Of a DNA stretch of 64,000 nt, positions 11,363 through 24,904 are shown in pieces. Source of the stretch: Odontesthes bonariensis (Eukaryota; Chordata; Actinopteri; Atheriniformes; Atherinopsidae); NCBI RefSeq assembly GCF_027942865.1, contig NC_134520.1, forward strand, positions 5,467,501 through 5,531,500. The letters run 5' to 3'. Position 1 is the first letter of the stretch, and every line of letters begins with the position of its first letter. Position numbers and translations under genes: made by a program. The notes under the pieces were generated by a model that saw nothing but the letters and a program-made list of their open reading frames with translations, was not told where the DNA came from and ran no database searches.

Positions 11363-11908
11363 GAACACATCACCAGAGTTTTAAAATCTTTACACTGGCT
11401 TCCAGTCAGTCACAGAATAGATTTTAAAAGCCTACTGATGGTTTACAAATCCCAGAACGGTTTAGGCCCAAAATACATCAGCGATATGTTCAGAAAATAT
11501 AAACCTGGCAGAGCTCTTAGATCCAAGGACTCAGGTCAGCTGGTCCAGTCCAGAGTCCAGACTAAACATGGAGAACCAGCATTTAGCTGTCATGCTGCAA
11601 ACAAGTGGAACAAACTGACAGTGGAGATTAAACTTTCACCAAATGTAGACATTTTTAAATCCAGGTTAAAAACATTTCTGTTCTCATGTGTCTATACATG
11701 AAATCTGCACGGTATCTTTGAACTTATCTAGACTGTTGCTTGTTTTTAAATTCATTTGAACTATTTTATTTGTTTCTCTTTATATTCTTTTATGTATTTT
11801 TAATACTTCTTACACTCCCTGCTGCAATGCTTTTATCTTATGTGGCACACTTTGAATTGTTTTATGCATGAAATGTGCTATACAAATAAATTTGACTTTG
11901 ACTTTGAC

Positions 11909-12345
11909 AATTAGAAAAAGGAGAAAGCATCTTCTCTCTAAAAAGAAGATGGCAGGGCAGCTTAGGTTTGCAAAGTTACATTTGAACAAAGCACAAGACA
12001 TCTGGAGCAACATTCTCCAGAAAGACACGACCAAAGTGGAGATGTTTTGGTCATAATGCACAGCAGCACGTTTGGAGAAAACCAAACACAGCATATCAGC
12101 ACAAACACCTCATACCAACGGTCAAGCACGGTGGTGGAGGGCTGATGATCTGGGCTTGCTTTGCAGCCACAGGACCTGGACAACTAGCAGTCATTGAATA
12201 TACCATGAAGTCCTTTGTATACGAAAGTATTCAAGAGTCGAACGTGAGGCCATCTGTCTGACAGCTGAAAGCCTCACTGACAGCCTCGGGTCATGCAACA
12301 ATGAATACATAGATGAGCAATGACCTGAAGCGACATTATAAAGAA
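11909..12345 (+). mobile_element. Tc1-like transposon, right arm with transposase remnant
   Basis: Carries degraded Tc1 transposase in several frames. AGQLRFAKLHLNKAQDIW is at about 11950, then a TKVEMFW block, then IPTVKHGGGGLMIWACFA and GPGQLAVIE at about 12112-12200, then ESNVRPSV near 12240. Frameshifts and stops separate the blocks. The reverse complement of 12070-12175 closely matches 22,840-22,965, so the two loci are copies of one family in opposite orientation. Confidence 0.78.
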
Positions 12346-15300
12346 GAGATGTGATCAATCATCTATCATCAAGAGCTGGCAAGGAAGTAAGTTTTGATAT
12401 CTAAAACTTTAGACTTAACAGAGTGTGTACTCTGTTTTTTACACGATTGTACTTCTGTATATAGATACAAAGTTACTTTACCTCCAAATGGTTTGTCTGT
12501 GTGCTTCCGAAACAACGGCAGCAGACCATGAGCACCCACAAATTCTGTGAGACTGCACTTACAAAAATATATCCAGCGGTACAAAAGTCAAAAAAGAAGT
12601 GTGACAACGCTGATAAGATTCATTTTTAGAAGCAGATTGCAAAGGACCAGAGAAGTGTCAGACTTCAGAATCATTTTTAGTACCTGATAGAAAAGAATGT
12701 TTTACTAAAAAAACAAGCAGTTTCCAAAAATATGCCTGAGAAATGAGCACATTTACAAAGTAAAAGTCACGTGGATAATTCAACTGAGAAGAGAGAGGAC
12801 ACTTTTAGATACTGAAATACTTGTTTACTGCAAACGAGCAATCAGTAATTCTGTTTGGAAAGACGAAACAGCGAGTGCAATATGCCTTTCTGTTTTTTAC
12901 ACCGTCAACGGTAAACAATGTAATACACTCCTTTGTGGGACCATCAATACTGCAGTGATAACATAGCAGCCCACTGTTTACTTAGATCAAGGGTTTGCCA
13001 AGATTGCCAGGAGGTGCAGCATTCTGAGACAGGTTGTGGATGGAATCTGGTATGCAGCCCATGAGCTGGACTTGAGCTCATCAACAATAGCGTGTCTATG
13101 CAGCTGGCTGGAGGACCGATGGCCTCCTGGACTGACTCTTTGACAGCCCAGTGGAGACGAAAGGACGAAGCAAAAACACCTCAGTTCAAAACAGTCAAGG
13201 ACACAGACCTTGTCTCAATAAGTCTGATGCCAGAAAAATTGCGTATTTGTTGTTTGACCTCACTAATAAATGATTTTGAACATGGCAGGTTAGTTTATTC
13301 GTATTCAGTGCTAAATACATTATCCTAAATACTCGAATGAGCATTACACGTTTACTCATTTGCAGCTGAAATGCCTTGTTTAATAATAGTAGAATAACAT
13401 TTGCTAGAAACTACAGTGTCAAGCTGGTATAGGAAATTATCTTCCCTTTAAAGTAAAACTACAGACATTTGGGAACCTTAAAAATATGTGCTTCTGACTT
13501 TTATTTAACAATGGTGACATTTTCTATGTACATTCCTGGGCCTGAAACTGCCTTCGATCACCGAGATACCAGAGTTCCCAACTTTGGTTTCCAGCCCTGC
13601 ACCATACCATTTTTGCTTTGTTTCACTTGACGTTTTTGTTGGGTTTTGATGGCATCTTTGTGGCCTCTTCAATATGACAACAAATTCATGTGTATGGCTG
13701 TACATGCACAGCTCACACAAGATTTGTTTTTATGACAATGGTGTTAAGGTGTGAAGTGAAGCTTATTGGTGTATTCCAGTTAGACATTTTTCTTTTATGG
13801 AAAACAAAACAACATTTACTACAACCCAACATCTGAGTTTGACTATCTTCTTGTATCACACCAACAAAGCAAAAAAAAAAAAAAAAAGGCTATTTAGAGG
13901 AACATTTACATATTTTTTTCTCTTTCTTTTTATGTGAGTGTTATTTTTCTACGTTGGAGACAAACTTTACAGTTTACTGTTCAAAGCAGGTCCTGAGAAT
14001 GTTGTCAGGGCAGTAAGCGTATGTTCTCAGCCTTTAATTGGTTGTGTATTCCACTTATTTTGCAACTTGCTTTACGTTTCTACTTTGGTGATCACAGTTG
14101 AAACAGCTCTCACTTTAAAGTGAACTAAACACTTATTAGGAATTCTTGAGCTATCAGTGCTATAACCAAAAATACATTTAGCAACATCTTTTTACCCCAT
14201 TATGATTATTACCAATTATCCTGCTGAAAAATATCTTCAGATTCAGTCAGTAACAGTCTCACAACTGTAAGGCCAAACTGAACAGCCTAGAGCAAGTCTT
14301 TTCATCCTTATCACCAGACCAGAGTGAGATTTGGGCGGAAAAAAATAGTATAATTTATGGACATTTTAACTTCCACTTAATCAAAAGTGTTAATCAGAAA
14401 GAAAACAACATCGTCATTATTACAATGAGTCAGTGTTACTGATGTTGTTGAACTTGTTCTAAAAAATCTTCATTGTAAATCTACCACATTTATATAAACA
14501 GAAATTAAAACACAAACAATTCTACATCTATTTCAGTTGCAGTAGTATTGAGCAACACCTCCAGTCGTAATGCGCCACGTTTGGACATGCTTTAAAGTCT
14601 GCATTGTTTTTTTTCTTTAGAAGTAATACAGCAAGACCCAGTGCAAGGGGCTCCAGGGAGGGAAGAGGTCAAATCTATGGCACATTACGGTTTGGAACCT
14701 TCAGATTTCGCACCACATGGTTCTGTTATTGTCTAGAGGAGCTGACATGATTTTATCTTTTTAAGGATTGTTCCCGGAAGAGCCTGTCCTGCATATTATT
14801 TTCTTCTTTACTTCCGAAACAACAAGTACGTCCTTTTGGGGCACACATGGTTGACCTTTATTGTAGGAAGCCGCTCCCTGTGTGCTAACCTCTCTTTTAT
14901 TTTGTCTCACAGGTGAATAAGTAGGCCTTAGCACGCGATCACAGTGTGTGCTAAGTGATCAACAAGACACCAAACTTACCATAACAACCTGAGGCTGATT
15001 CGACAGAGAAACCTGCCACAGCTGCACATTTGCAGCACAGCTGCTTACTTAAATAGGATACATGTTCAGTCTTTTGATACTGCGCGAGATCTTAGAAAAG
15101 CATCACATAATGTCAGCAATGATGACAATAAAGTTTTTACGAACTAAATTTATGATATGGACCCCGACAAACCTTCCTTCTGCACATGATCATATATTAG
15201 TGTGCATGTGCGTGTGTGAGCATTAAGAGTGGAATGGCTGGTGATGCATGTGTGTCTACTTGTGAGAGAATGCGGTGCATTACTATCTTAGAAAAAAATC

Positions 15301-18300
15301 ACAAAACAAATAAGTCAATGGGTAGTCACCTGTATTTGGGCTGCTATTGATATACCACGGTGAAACACCCCTGTTGTATGCTGTTCATGTTTTTTCTGCA
15401 TTCACAAGGAGTAGTATTGCAGAGTTTTTATAAGAATGAATGTATAATGTGTACCTAATGATGTAAGCAAGTTATGTTGGCCCTACTTATGCATGGCAAA
15501 AGAAACTTGGACACCAAATGGCAGAAGCAGTCTAATGGGACCAATTAAGTCATCTAAAAATGCCATTGCTAAATTAGCTTGAAGTCACAGGAGAGCTGGA
15601 AACCAACAAATAATCTATGCAGTATTATGCAGTAATGAGATGAATGTGTACCCCTGTCTTACAAAGAATAGGGTAGTAGACTAATAGGTGCGTTTGTCCA
15701 CATGTTCAAAACGCAGGAGAGCCACAATCTAGGGTTGAAGATTGTGACATCACAACACATGTGTAGGCTGTTTGTGCAGGGGGTTGTCCACATGACATGA
15801 ATATTATGGAGATCCATGAATAATAAAAGCTCTAACGCTTTCTTTGTTTTTAGGTTCTCGAGTAATGAAACAATTCAATCATAAATCATTATTTTATAGT
15901 TTATTGTTTTAATATAGACCATATTTCTGAATTATTTCACCTGATTTTCTTTTATGTTGCTTGTGTTTCTGCACTTCTTATTTGACAAATATCAGCAGCA
16001 TGGTATTAACATCAATTATTGTCCCATTTAACAGACATGACACCTACTACAGAAGACACCTCAAACCACTCATTGTCAGGAACAGTGTTAGGATGTCAAT
16101 TTCTCAGCATACTTGATTCAAGATTTCTTTATTTTCACCATACAAGATACAACTCAATTTTAAATCAGTCCTTGATGACAAATTTATCGATATAAACAAT
16201 GCAGGCCGAGCTAACAATGTAATCAGTTCCAGCCACTGTCCAACACTCAGCTGGCTGTCATATTTCTAACTGAGTAATTGCATGATCCAACACATAATTG
16301 AGAATTGAGAGTGTTTATAAAGGAAAATCTGGATGCAGGCGAATCATTGGATAAATCTGTTTATTCTGTGTAGATTTAAGAGAAGTGTTTTATGACTGGG
16401 GATCTGAGTTTTGCATTTTGAAACACAAAGTGAGTATTGCAAAAACTTTGCCGCCTTTGGGACATCAGTCAGATCTTTTACTCTTCTAAATCTATGTTCT
16501 TCTTCCGCTCTTGACAAAAGGCCACGATCCTCTTAGAACACTGAACAGTTTCCATCGTCTTTCTAGGAGATTGGTAAAGTTTGCTGCCTTGTTATCTCTG
16601 TTTCGGAGCTCGACTTCGCAAAATAAACTGGGCTGAGCAGTGCTATTGGCCCCCTAGTTGCACACAAACCTCTTCATTGATGTTGCACAGAAACTTTTAT
16701 ATAAACCCCTTTACGAGTCCTCCAACTGATATAATCATTTTGGTTGAACCCCATAATGGCATCCTGTAAAGTACCGCCCCTACATGCAGAAGGAGGGAAA
16801 TACGATTCATATGAGCATTTCCACACAAGAGCAGAGGTCATTTTCAAACTTGAGGGTTTGGACAATAACATTAGTTGGTATGGGTTAGAAAAAGATCATG
16901 GTTCAGGCTTGAATACCTTCTTTTTACAATGCAACATGTCAACACGAAACTTCCTGATTGGGTTAAGCCAATATCTTAGATAACTTCACTTGGTTATGGT
17001 TAGAAAATGATCATGATTAGAACTAAAGGCAATGTTTTTACAATCCAACCTTATGTCCATGGACGCCATTCTTACAGTTAACCCGCAGGTACTCTCATTA
17101 GCACTAGAGAGTAGATATTCTTCAAACTAAAGCATGGATCAGCATGAGTAAATGCCCCATGATGACGTATTTTGGTGGAGGTCTCACCTGTAACAACTGC
17201 TGCAAAAACACGAACATCTACTCAAAGCACATTATATTAGAACATTTCCATCAACCTTATTTGCAACGGCACAGCCACTGCTCAGCTTTAAATTCACAGC
17301 CAGCGCTGTGCAGCCTGGCAGCATGAGCCTGTGAGCCTGAGCTCAGTGCAAACAAAACCCTTCTTCAAACACATTTACAGACCTATGACATATTTAGCAA
17401 ACATTAAGTGTTAGAAGGCAGCCAGTCAGGAGTTCCAGGTTATGAATTGTCTGTATTTACTGCTGTCAGAGCAAAGCATCATTTTTGTAGATGAACACTG
17501 GGGCTTGTGTAACATATCAGCATTGATTATAACCGTGATAATAAAAGAATAAAATATTGATATGGTGTTGATATTACACATTTGATAATATCTTGATTTT
17601 ATGGCAGCTGATAGAATCAAATACTACTGGATGCAAAATTTGTAACAATTTTCAGTTCCTCTCCATTTATTTGCCAAAAAAGTGAAGATGATCTTTTTTG
17701 GCATCCACAGGAATTATTGTCACATTGCAAGAAGAATGTTTCTTAGCTCTAACCATATATATAGTTTTCTAACCTTATCCAAACACTTTTGGTTCCCAAC
17801 CAAGTGATGTTACCTCATAAAGCCAACCAGAAAGTGACAAAAGGTGGTAAAGTGAAGTTTCACGTTTTCTATTGTTATTTTAATAATGTCATAATCACAA
17901 AGGCTTTTGGCCATTGCAATTGTATGGCAGAATTAGATTTATTTACATTTTCAGATGCACTCACAAAGCCAAATAAACATTCAGATTTGTCTTTATACTA
18001 CATTTAATACTTTGTTTAAACACTGGGACTAGTGATGTTATAGTACCAGAAATTTGGTAGTCAGAGAAAAACTGATTTAAATGTTTCAATTCTCAAATCA
18101 GTACCAAAAGAATACATTTAATATATTTATTTTAACATGAACTCCTCTATTTAGAATGAACTACTGTAAACACACACATGCACTCCCCTGTATCCTGACA
18201 CACTGAATGGTTAATCAACCATACTACTGATGATTAGATGATACTGATGATTAGAGCTGCACTCTCCTCACATTACTCGTATTTTCAGCACTGATGCTTT

Positions 18301-21300
18301 GCTGCAACAGTAACCTTTCAGGACTTGAAGAGTTCCAGGAAATGTTAAAGTAGAAACATCCGAAACTCACAATTCAGTGTACAGATCTCCCTGTCTGTCT
18401 CAGATAAGTTAGGAGTCTTTTCTACTTTTTTTTTTTGGCTCTCTAACATCATTTGCATGCTGGAATTTGGTTACTGTGACTCCCTGATCAGCTGAGACAA
18501 ATGCAAAATATCTCAGCACGTGACTCTCAATATTTTTTTTGTTTTATTTAAAAAAAAACCTTGTCAGAGTCATATTTTCAGAATTCTGGCATCAAATCTG
18601 CACTCAAGGTGCAGATTTCTGGTGACATTTTGACTCAACTATTATTTATCAGGGTTAAATTTGATGAGCGGGATTTTGCGTGCTACAGAGGATCTCGCTG
18701 TGTAATAAGAGATAGACTGAGGCACAATAGGAAGTAGGTGATTGTTTGCTGCTGAGCGTACCAATGGAGGGCATGCCCTGCAGGCAGGGCTGTCTGGGTT
18801 ACACGGCAAAAATCAATAAACTGCACGTCACATTATTTTCCATAGAGTGACCATAGCAGGAGATGATCCTCTCCACTCAATTGCATGGTCTGGTGTTATC
18901 AAGCACATTAGCAAGAGAGTTATTTTTTGCCACCCCGAACAATCCAGTTCTATCATACACATATTTACTACAGAGTATTAGCAATAATTAAAATATTTGT
19001 GTAGTTGGAGTACTTGTTGGATCATTCAAATGTCTCTAACTCATGGAAGCTGTTGTTGCTTTCTGTGTGCATTCAGCCTTGTAAACAGCTGCTACTCTGA
19101 ATTATATGATCATAGTGGTGCATTTAGATTTACTAAGTAGATATTTTTCCAGAGCTTAATAGCCAAGGATATTGATTTTGATATTGATTTTACTCTCCCT
19201 TTGGATCAGCACACTAACAAAACCACAAACCTACAACTTTATTTTTGTCCTTTTTCATGTCTATCTTTTCTTCGCTTTCTTCATCCCCAGCCTTAGAAGG
19301 AAGTAGAAGGTTGCAGAGCCTTTTACTCTGTAATATCTTTGCAACTAACTCAGACAGTTGGTCTCCGCTGAAGACTTTAGATCTAAATTACATTACTATT
19401 ACTCCAACTGAATCTGTTACAGTAGTATTACACCGATTTTTTCTGTCTTAGAGCACTGACTGTCCTGGGAACTTTCTTTTTTCTCTGGCTGCCAGTGCCT
19501 CAGTAGTTTTAGATCTTCAGGAGAGTCAGATTCTCCTCTTTCCCCTCTCCCCTTGCGCAGACATTATCCTCGTCTTTCTTCCCCATTTTTTCTGTCCTCT
19601 TTGTATGGCTTCAGCAAACGGACAATGATTTATCATTGCTTCCATTTTTGTTGCCTTTTTGATCATTTTAGCTGATTTGCTGACTTCAGTTTACCTTGCA
19701 AAGTTAGCTTGATACGTGTCACAGAGACTTACAGGCTGAAGTTAAAGAATAGTTCAATGGTTTTTTTACATTTCACTTTAGACAAACAAGAAATGTTACA
19801 TTTACATTAGTTAAAGCTTACTACCGCAGTATTGTAATTATAGTGTGGGGCATTATAGATCCGAAAAAGATGCTTATAGGTCTAAAGAATATATCTTGCA
19901 TATTTCTTTAAGCTGTCTGATTGCAAGAATCTGGCTGTAAACCAGTTTCTTGACTCAAGTGTGTCTGATACCACAACACAGTGAAACTTGTGAGTAAATG
20001 TTCAAGACGGTGGTTGGCTTGGCTGTATTAATATACACTTACACGGACTTACTGAAAATGGCAAAAAAAAAAAATATTTAACTCTGGTTATATATCTGCC
20101 GGAGTGATTCAAACCACAACCAAATATGTTTAAAACTCATTTATTTATATTAAATTTTTCAGTCAGAGTACCACAGTGATAGAGTGTTTACATGTATTCA
20201 ATAGTCTGATTTTGGTCAGACAAACACTATAATTATTTTTTCTTGTATCATGTAAACATGCTTAATGTTCATAGCAACAAAGCTCCATAAGCAAAACTTT
20301 ACAGGCGACTTTAAAATCAAGGTCACTTTAGAAGATGGATGATGTGTTGATCTGATCCATGGTTACTGACTAAAGGGCATTAAAGAAAGGGGAGGCCAAT
20401 GGCCTCTCATTTCTTGGACATAGTACAGTTTTAAGTAAATAAAAGCTGGGTATGTTGTCATATGTCCCTGTTTAAACTACTTAACCATTTCATATGCACT
20501 TGGTAACATATCTGTTGGGACAAATAAAAAATGTCTATTGTGCAATATAAAAATCACCTTCACTAGTAGAGCTTCAGTTTCTTTCAGCAATCCCTGACCT
20601 ACTTCTTGAAAAGCAAGAAAAGTGCAGCCTGTGTGTGTGATTTGGAAATTGAAAATCTGTGTGATCTGGAGTGTGATGTGAATCAGTGAATGTTTTGTCA
20701 TGGGCAGGAATTGATCGCATAAGCTAAGAGAAAATTGTTTTAATGGCGACATTACACAGCACACCAGATTTTGTCTCCTGCATATTGCATGCAGAGTGTT
20801 ATCCTTGAATAAATAACATACGCAAAGTGTGACCTTGGTTCACCATTGAAGCTAACATCACCTAGTTTTGATTTGAATTTTAAATATGCCACAAATCTAG
20901 ACTCTAGCTGGAAGGGAGAGAATAAACAGACTGCATATTGAGATAGCTTCTGTGCTATAATTTCCCCCAGTCTTTTGAATTACATTAGAGGGTGAAAAAC
21001 ATCGACGCATGAGCAGAGTCAGTGTCACTTTTCACATCTATGACCGCAACTAGCCCACTTATGTTGCAGATTAGCTTGCAGATGACCTGATTGTGGAGAT
21101 ATTACATAAAATTACCTTAAAACAAGAGTTTTTTGCCTGTCAGAGGCACTTTCATCACATGTTGATAATAAATTTAAAAAACTGGTATAAACTTCGGCTT
21201 TTACACTTATCTTTATGAAAGGCCTTGTGATGCAAATTTCAAAGCTTTCTAAGTAATCTGACTCATCAAACCGTATCCCAACATTTCACAGAAGTTATCT

Positions 21301-21472
21301 CCTGCAGTAAAGGTAGCTGCTGGAAAAAGCTGAAGATGGAAAAAGGAAAGCCTCCACAACAAGATGATGATCCCAAGTACACCTAAAAATATTGTCTCAA
21401 AGGTGCAAGGAACAAATATTCTACAGTCATGTGCCGGAGGAAGTACACGCTCTTTCAGCTCCAAGGCTCTAC
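12346..21472. other. Gene-free interval between atp1b1 and dpt
   Basis: About 9 kb of AT-rich DNA. Open frames are short and lack motifs, splice context or homology I recognise. No bounded mobile element with terminal repeats could be defined, though low-complexity A/T tracts occur (for example 13,870-13,887). Old unrecognised repeats or regulatory elements may be present. Confidence 0.5.
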
Positions 21473-21935
21473 ATTTCTGTCAGGTTGTGGTGTGGAGGGA
21501 GGACACGGATGCGGACTTTCAAAAAAAAAAGGTTGATTTATTAACAACAAAAACAAACAAAGTTCAAACTAAAGCCGCGGCAAAGCCGGATTCAAAAAAC
21601 GTTGCTATAAACAAAACAAAAAAGAACATGGCATGGAATAAATACTTAGCTTGACAAAAACGTGGAAATCATGGGAAGCGGGAATCGTGGCATGGGTTAC
21701 AAACTGACATCAAACAAGGAACCAACAAACAGACAGGGGAGACCGGAAACTAAATAGGGAGTGAGAGTGATTGGGGAGTGAGTGCAGCTGAGGGAAAAAA
21801 CACAGGTGAAGTGAGTGAACTAATAAACAGAGTGCAGGGAAACTAAGGCATGACAAAAACTAAAGATGGACTGAAAACAAAAGCATAACCTAAACATGAA
21901 AACTAAAAACGTGAGTCCATGGGTGTGACAATTTC
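21473..21935 (-). mobile_element. Solo-LTR-like element, TG...CA ends, 5-bp TSD
   Basis: The body is 21478-21930. It begins TGTCAGG and ends GTGACA, flanked by ATTTC at 21473-21477 and 21931-21935. TG...CA ends with a 5-bp duplication fit a solo LTR. On the minus strand an AATAAA lies near 21,541, as expected of an LTR polyadenylation signal. No internal gag or pol sequence is present. A second copy type lies at 60711-61142. Confidence 0.7.
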
Positions 21936-23700
21936 AGGACATTTAGTGACATTATCAGCCTCACACATTGTTGTGAAGGAATTTGAGCCCACTCTACAAC
22001 ACTCAGTACGAATACAAATGCAGCTGAGTCGAGAACAGAGTTCGACCTGGCCATTTAAATGGACCACAGTCCTTGTCCTAGCATACATACACATAGAGGG
22101 AATCGAGACACACGCGTCTAGTGGGATGACGTTATCGCCGCGCGTCACGCCATGAGACACGTGTGTAGAAAGCCCCCGATAGCCCCCAATAACAACAACA
22201 CGGCAGCTCTGAACTAAAGTAGAAAAAGCATTGGTGAAATAAAGACAGATAATGCTTCATTTAGAGGCTGCATTGTCAATGCCCTGTTCACTCGCGTTAT
22301 ATGGATATACGCAGATCTCGAGTGATCTAAATATCGTCCGAAGGGCACCGACTTTCACCAAACTGTTATTGGTGAGTAGATGAACGTATTTTATGACAGA
22401 AATAAGGTCCAGGTTTATAAAAAAAACAAAAAACTTCCCCTTTAATGAGCTGATTGTCAGTTGCAATTCCTGAACTGTTAGCTGTCTTACAAAAGAAACA
22501 AACAAAAAAAATGTAAATAAGCAGCACTGTTGGGAATTCGACTGTATTCATTTACACTTACACTTCACTGTTTTTATAAAAAGATGCAAAAAAGTGGAAC
22601 TTTCGAGAATGTGAGGACTGCGTAGGCCCATTTGAGTTTAGTTGAGCTGCATTATCTGGGTGTGTTGATCCTGATTCTTTTCATTTTCAGTCATTCTGTT
22701 GTAGATTTGCTGCTGTGTTTGGGATCATTGTTCTATTGCATGACTATATTCCTGCCAAGCTTTGCTATCAGACAGATGGCCTCACATTTGATTTTGGTAT
22801 TCAGTGGAGTTCATGGTTGACTTAGTGACTGCAAGGTGCCCAGGTCCTATGGCTGCAAAATGAACCCAAATCACCACCCCTCCACCACCGTGTTTGACAG
22901 GTAGTATGAAGTTTATGTGCTGATATGCTGAGTTTGGTTTTCTCCAAACATGATGCATTAAGCTTTATGACCTAACATGTCCACTTTGGACAATTTTGAG
23001 GTTTGTTCAGATGCTATTTTAAAAACCTAAGTCGTGCGGCTATATTATTTTTAGAGAGAAAAGGCTTTCTACTGCAACCCCTCCACACGAGCAAAACTTG
23101 TTCATTCTTTTTCTAACTGTACTGTCATTACCTTAAACATTTAATGTGATAACTAGGGTCTGTAGAGTCTTAGATGTAACTCTTGTTTTTTTTTTTTCAA
23201 TTTCTCTCAGTTTGTACCGTCTGACTTTTGGCTGAACTTGCTGGGACATCCACTCCTGGGAAGAGTGTCAACTGTCTAGAATGTTTTTAACTTAAGATTA
23301 AGAATAATCTTTATCCCTGGAAAATGATGGACTCCAAATTGTTTGAAAATGGCCTCATAACCCTTCCAAGATTGATGGTGGCAATATTCTCTAAGATCAT
23401 TGCTTATGTCTTTCCTCATTGTCATCGTGTTAACACACTCCAGACCAGCAAACTGCCAAAACATCTGCATTTATAGAGATGCTCACACTTGATGGTGATC
23501 AGTTAATCGAGTACATTTGTGTAGCAGCATATGGCTACTACTTACTCTCTTAATTCCTATGGAAACAGTAAAGATGTGCTTAGTTTTTTTAAAATGAAGA
23601 ATGACAAAGTATAATACGTCATGTACTGTTGTATTAACCTCATTCTAAGACCTGGCAAGGACCATATGAGTTTTTTGTTATGTCCTGATGGGTGAAACAT
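21936..23700 (-). mobile_element. Tc1-like transposon copy, minus strand, degraded and interrupted
   Basis: 22,650-23,500 is the reverse complement of Tc1 transposase coding sequence. 22,840-22,965 matches the reverse complement of 12,070-12,175, and 23,600-23,660 matches the arm at about 8930-8975. The stretch near 21,955-22,003 (TTGTGAAGGAATTTGAGCCC) is the typical opposite part of this element. About 640 bp in between (22,004-22,640) does not fit and may be a further insertion of unknown type with CpG-rich content. Stops and frameshifts are frequent. Confidence 0.65.
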
Positions 23701-24904
23701 TAGAACTGAAAGAGGAAAAATGTTATGTGTGATATAAAAGGCTATGATCTACTGGCTTTTACATATTAATTGAAGACTTTTATCAAAAAAAGGCAAAGAA
23801 AAGACTTAAAGGCTTGGCAGCTCTCTCCTAAAACTCTTTTATTGTCTTTCTTTAAATCAGAAAATAAGCACAAGATCACTATCCTCCTTTCTCACGCAAA
23901 AAATTTGGAAGTTTAAAGTTTCTGTTCAACTTCAAAAATTGGTACTGAGTTCACTGCAGTGGCACTGAGTCAATGGAAATGAGTTTCCTCTCGTTCTGGT
24001 AGTCCCACTTTCCAGGATATGTCAGAGGAGTTGAGTATCTGAACTGTGCAGCATTTCCAAGCTGAACTAATATGTTTCCTCAGTTTGTAAGCAACAGTGT
24101 CAAAATATGAAACATAAATACGGGCAGCAAAAAACATCACAGGCAAATTTAAATAAGAATAGGATAGTATTTGGCGTTTGTGTGACATTTATTGAGAAAA
24201 AGAATATTTAAATGTCTTGCTGTAGTCCCTTTTACAATCAGTTTAGCATTTTGCTCTTCACATATCATCTCCCAGATAACCTTGAAGCCTGAGGGGAACG
24301 CTGTGGCATCAGTGTACCCAAATAAATAAGAAGAGGGTGCCTGAAATACTTTGGGCATGATTATATTCTGGACAATCATCCCGCCTCTCCCATTATCACT
24401 ACTGTCAGTGAAGCTTATCTCAGGCTGCCTGTCTTTCCAGGGGACACATCCTCCAAGCAGTCACAATGCATTGTTCTAATGAAGTTACAGCCTAAAGCAA
24501 AGTGATTTGTTTTGTAGACGTTATTATGGTGGCCTTTTGGTTGGCCCCTTAATTTCATCAGTGAAGCACTATTAAATGGCAAAGGTTGTATAGGAAAATG
24601 GACCATGCTGAGCGACCCTCTGACATCCTCACAGTGGCAGTTGTGTAACCCTGCATACCAGAGATAGTTGTGTTTTTAGAGCTGAAGTATAACACGATTC
24701 GTTCATAGTCATAGTTTGAGATTAAATTAGTTTTGATAGTTTGTTGTGTGTTTTTTTGAAAAAGGCTCTTGATTATCTCTTGAGTCAAAGATAATTATGT
24801 TGACAATTGTTCATGCTTTGAAGAGTAATACAAGTATGTATGAGGATTGCAGTCAACAATGAAGCAAGCCACTCGCAACAATGTTATTATGATCAACCTG
24901 CGCT
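23701..24904. other. Gene-free stretch
   Basis: AT-rich sequence with short ORFs only. Nothing recognised. Confidence 0.5.

Larger units (their letters stand above)
9093..11701 (+). pseudogene. L2-like ORF2 (reverse transcriptase), broken
   Basis: Four pieces of one ORF2. The first, 9093-9507, is the pre-RT linker ending SGIFPK. The second, 10179-10600, has NNYRPVSNLSFISKIIEK, FQSGFHRHHSTETAL and the palm motif LLDLSAAFDTVDH. The third, 10593-11201, has GVPQGSILGPLLF and the catalytic YADDTQLY, then the thumb and C-terminal block RLDYCNALLTGLP. The fourth, 11363-11701, has LHWLPVSHRIDFK to FKSRLKTFLF and a stop. A one-frame shift lies near 10,600 between pieces two and three. The catalytic aspartates are intact, but the reading frame is not continuous, so this is a dead copy. 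Confidence 0.9.
9086..11908 (+). mobile_element. L2/Maui-like LINE, 5'-truncated, interrupted twice
   Basis: Non-LTR retrotransposon of the CR1/L2 group. It is visible from just upstream of the reverse transcriptase (RT) domain through the C-terminus and the 3' tail. The tail carries the family end (AATGTGCTATACAAATAAA) and terminal TTTGAC repeats at 11890-11908. Two insertions interrupt it: a Harbinger element at 9508-10178 and an inverted L2 3' end at 11202-11362. A possible short target duplication (ATTAG) lies at about 9097 and 11910. It is inactive because of the insertions and a frameshift. Confidence 0.88.

Noticed and set aside
21340..21400. Additional Tc1 transposase piece (QQDDDPKYT-like reading)
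   Set aside because: Very short and in the opposite strand to the adjacent Tc1-like copy; not enough to define an element.
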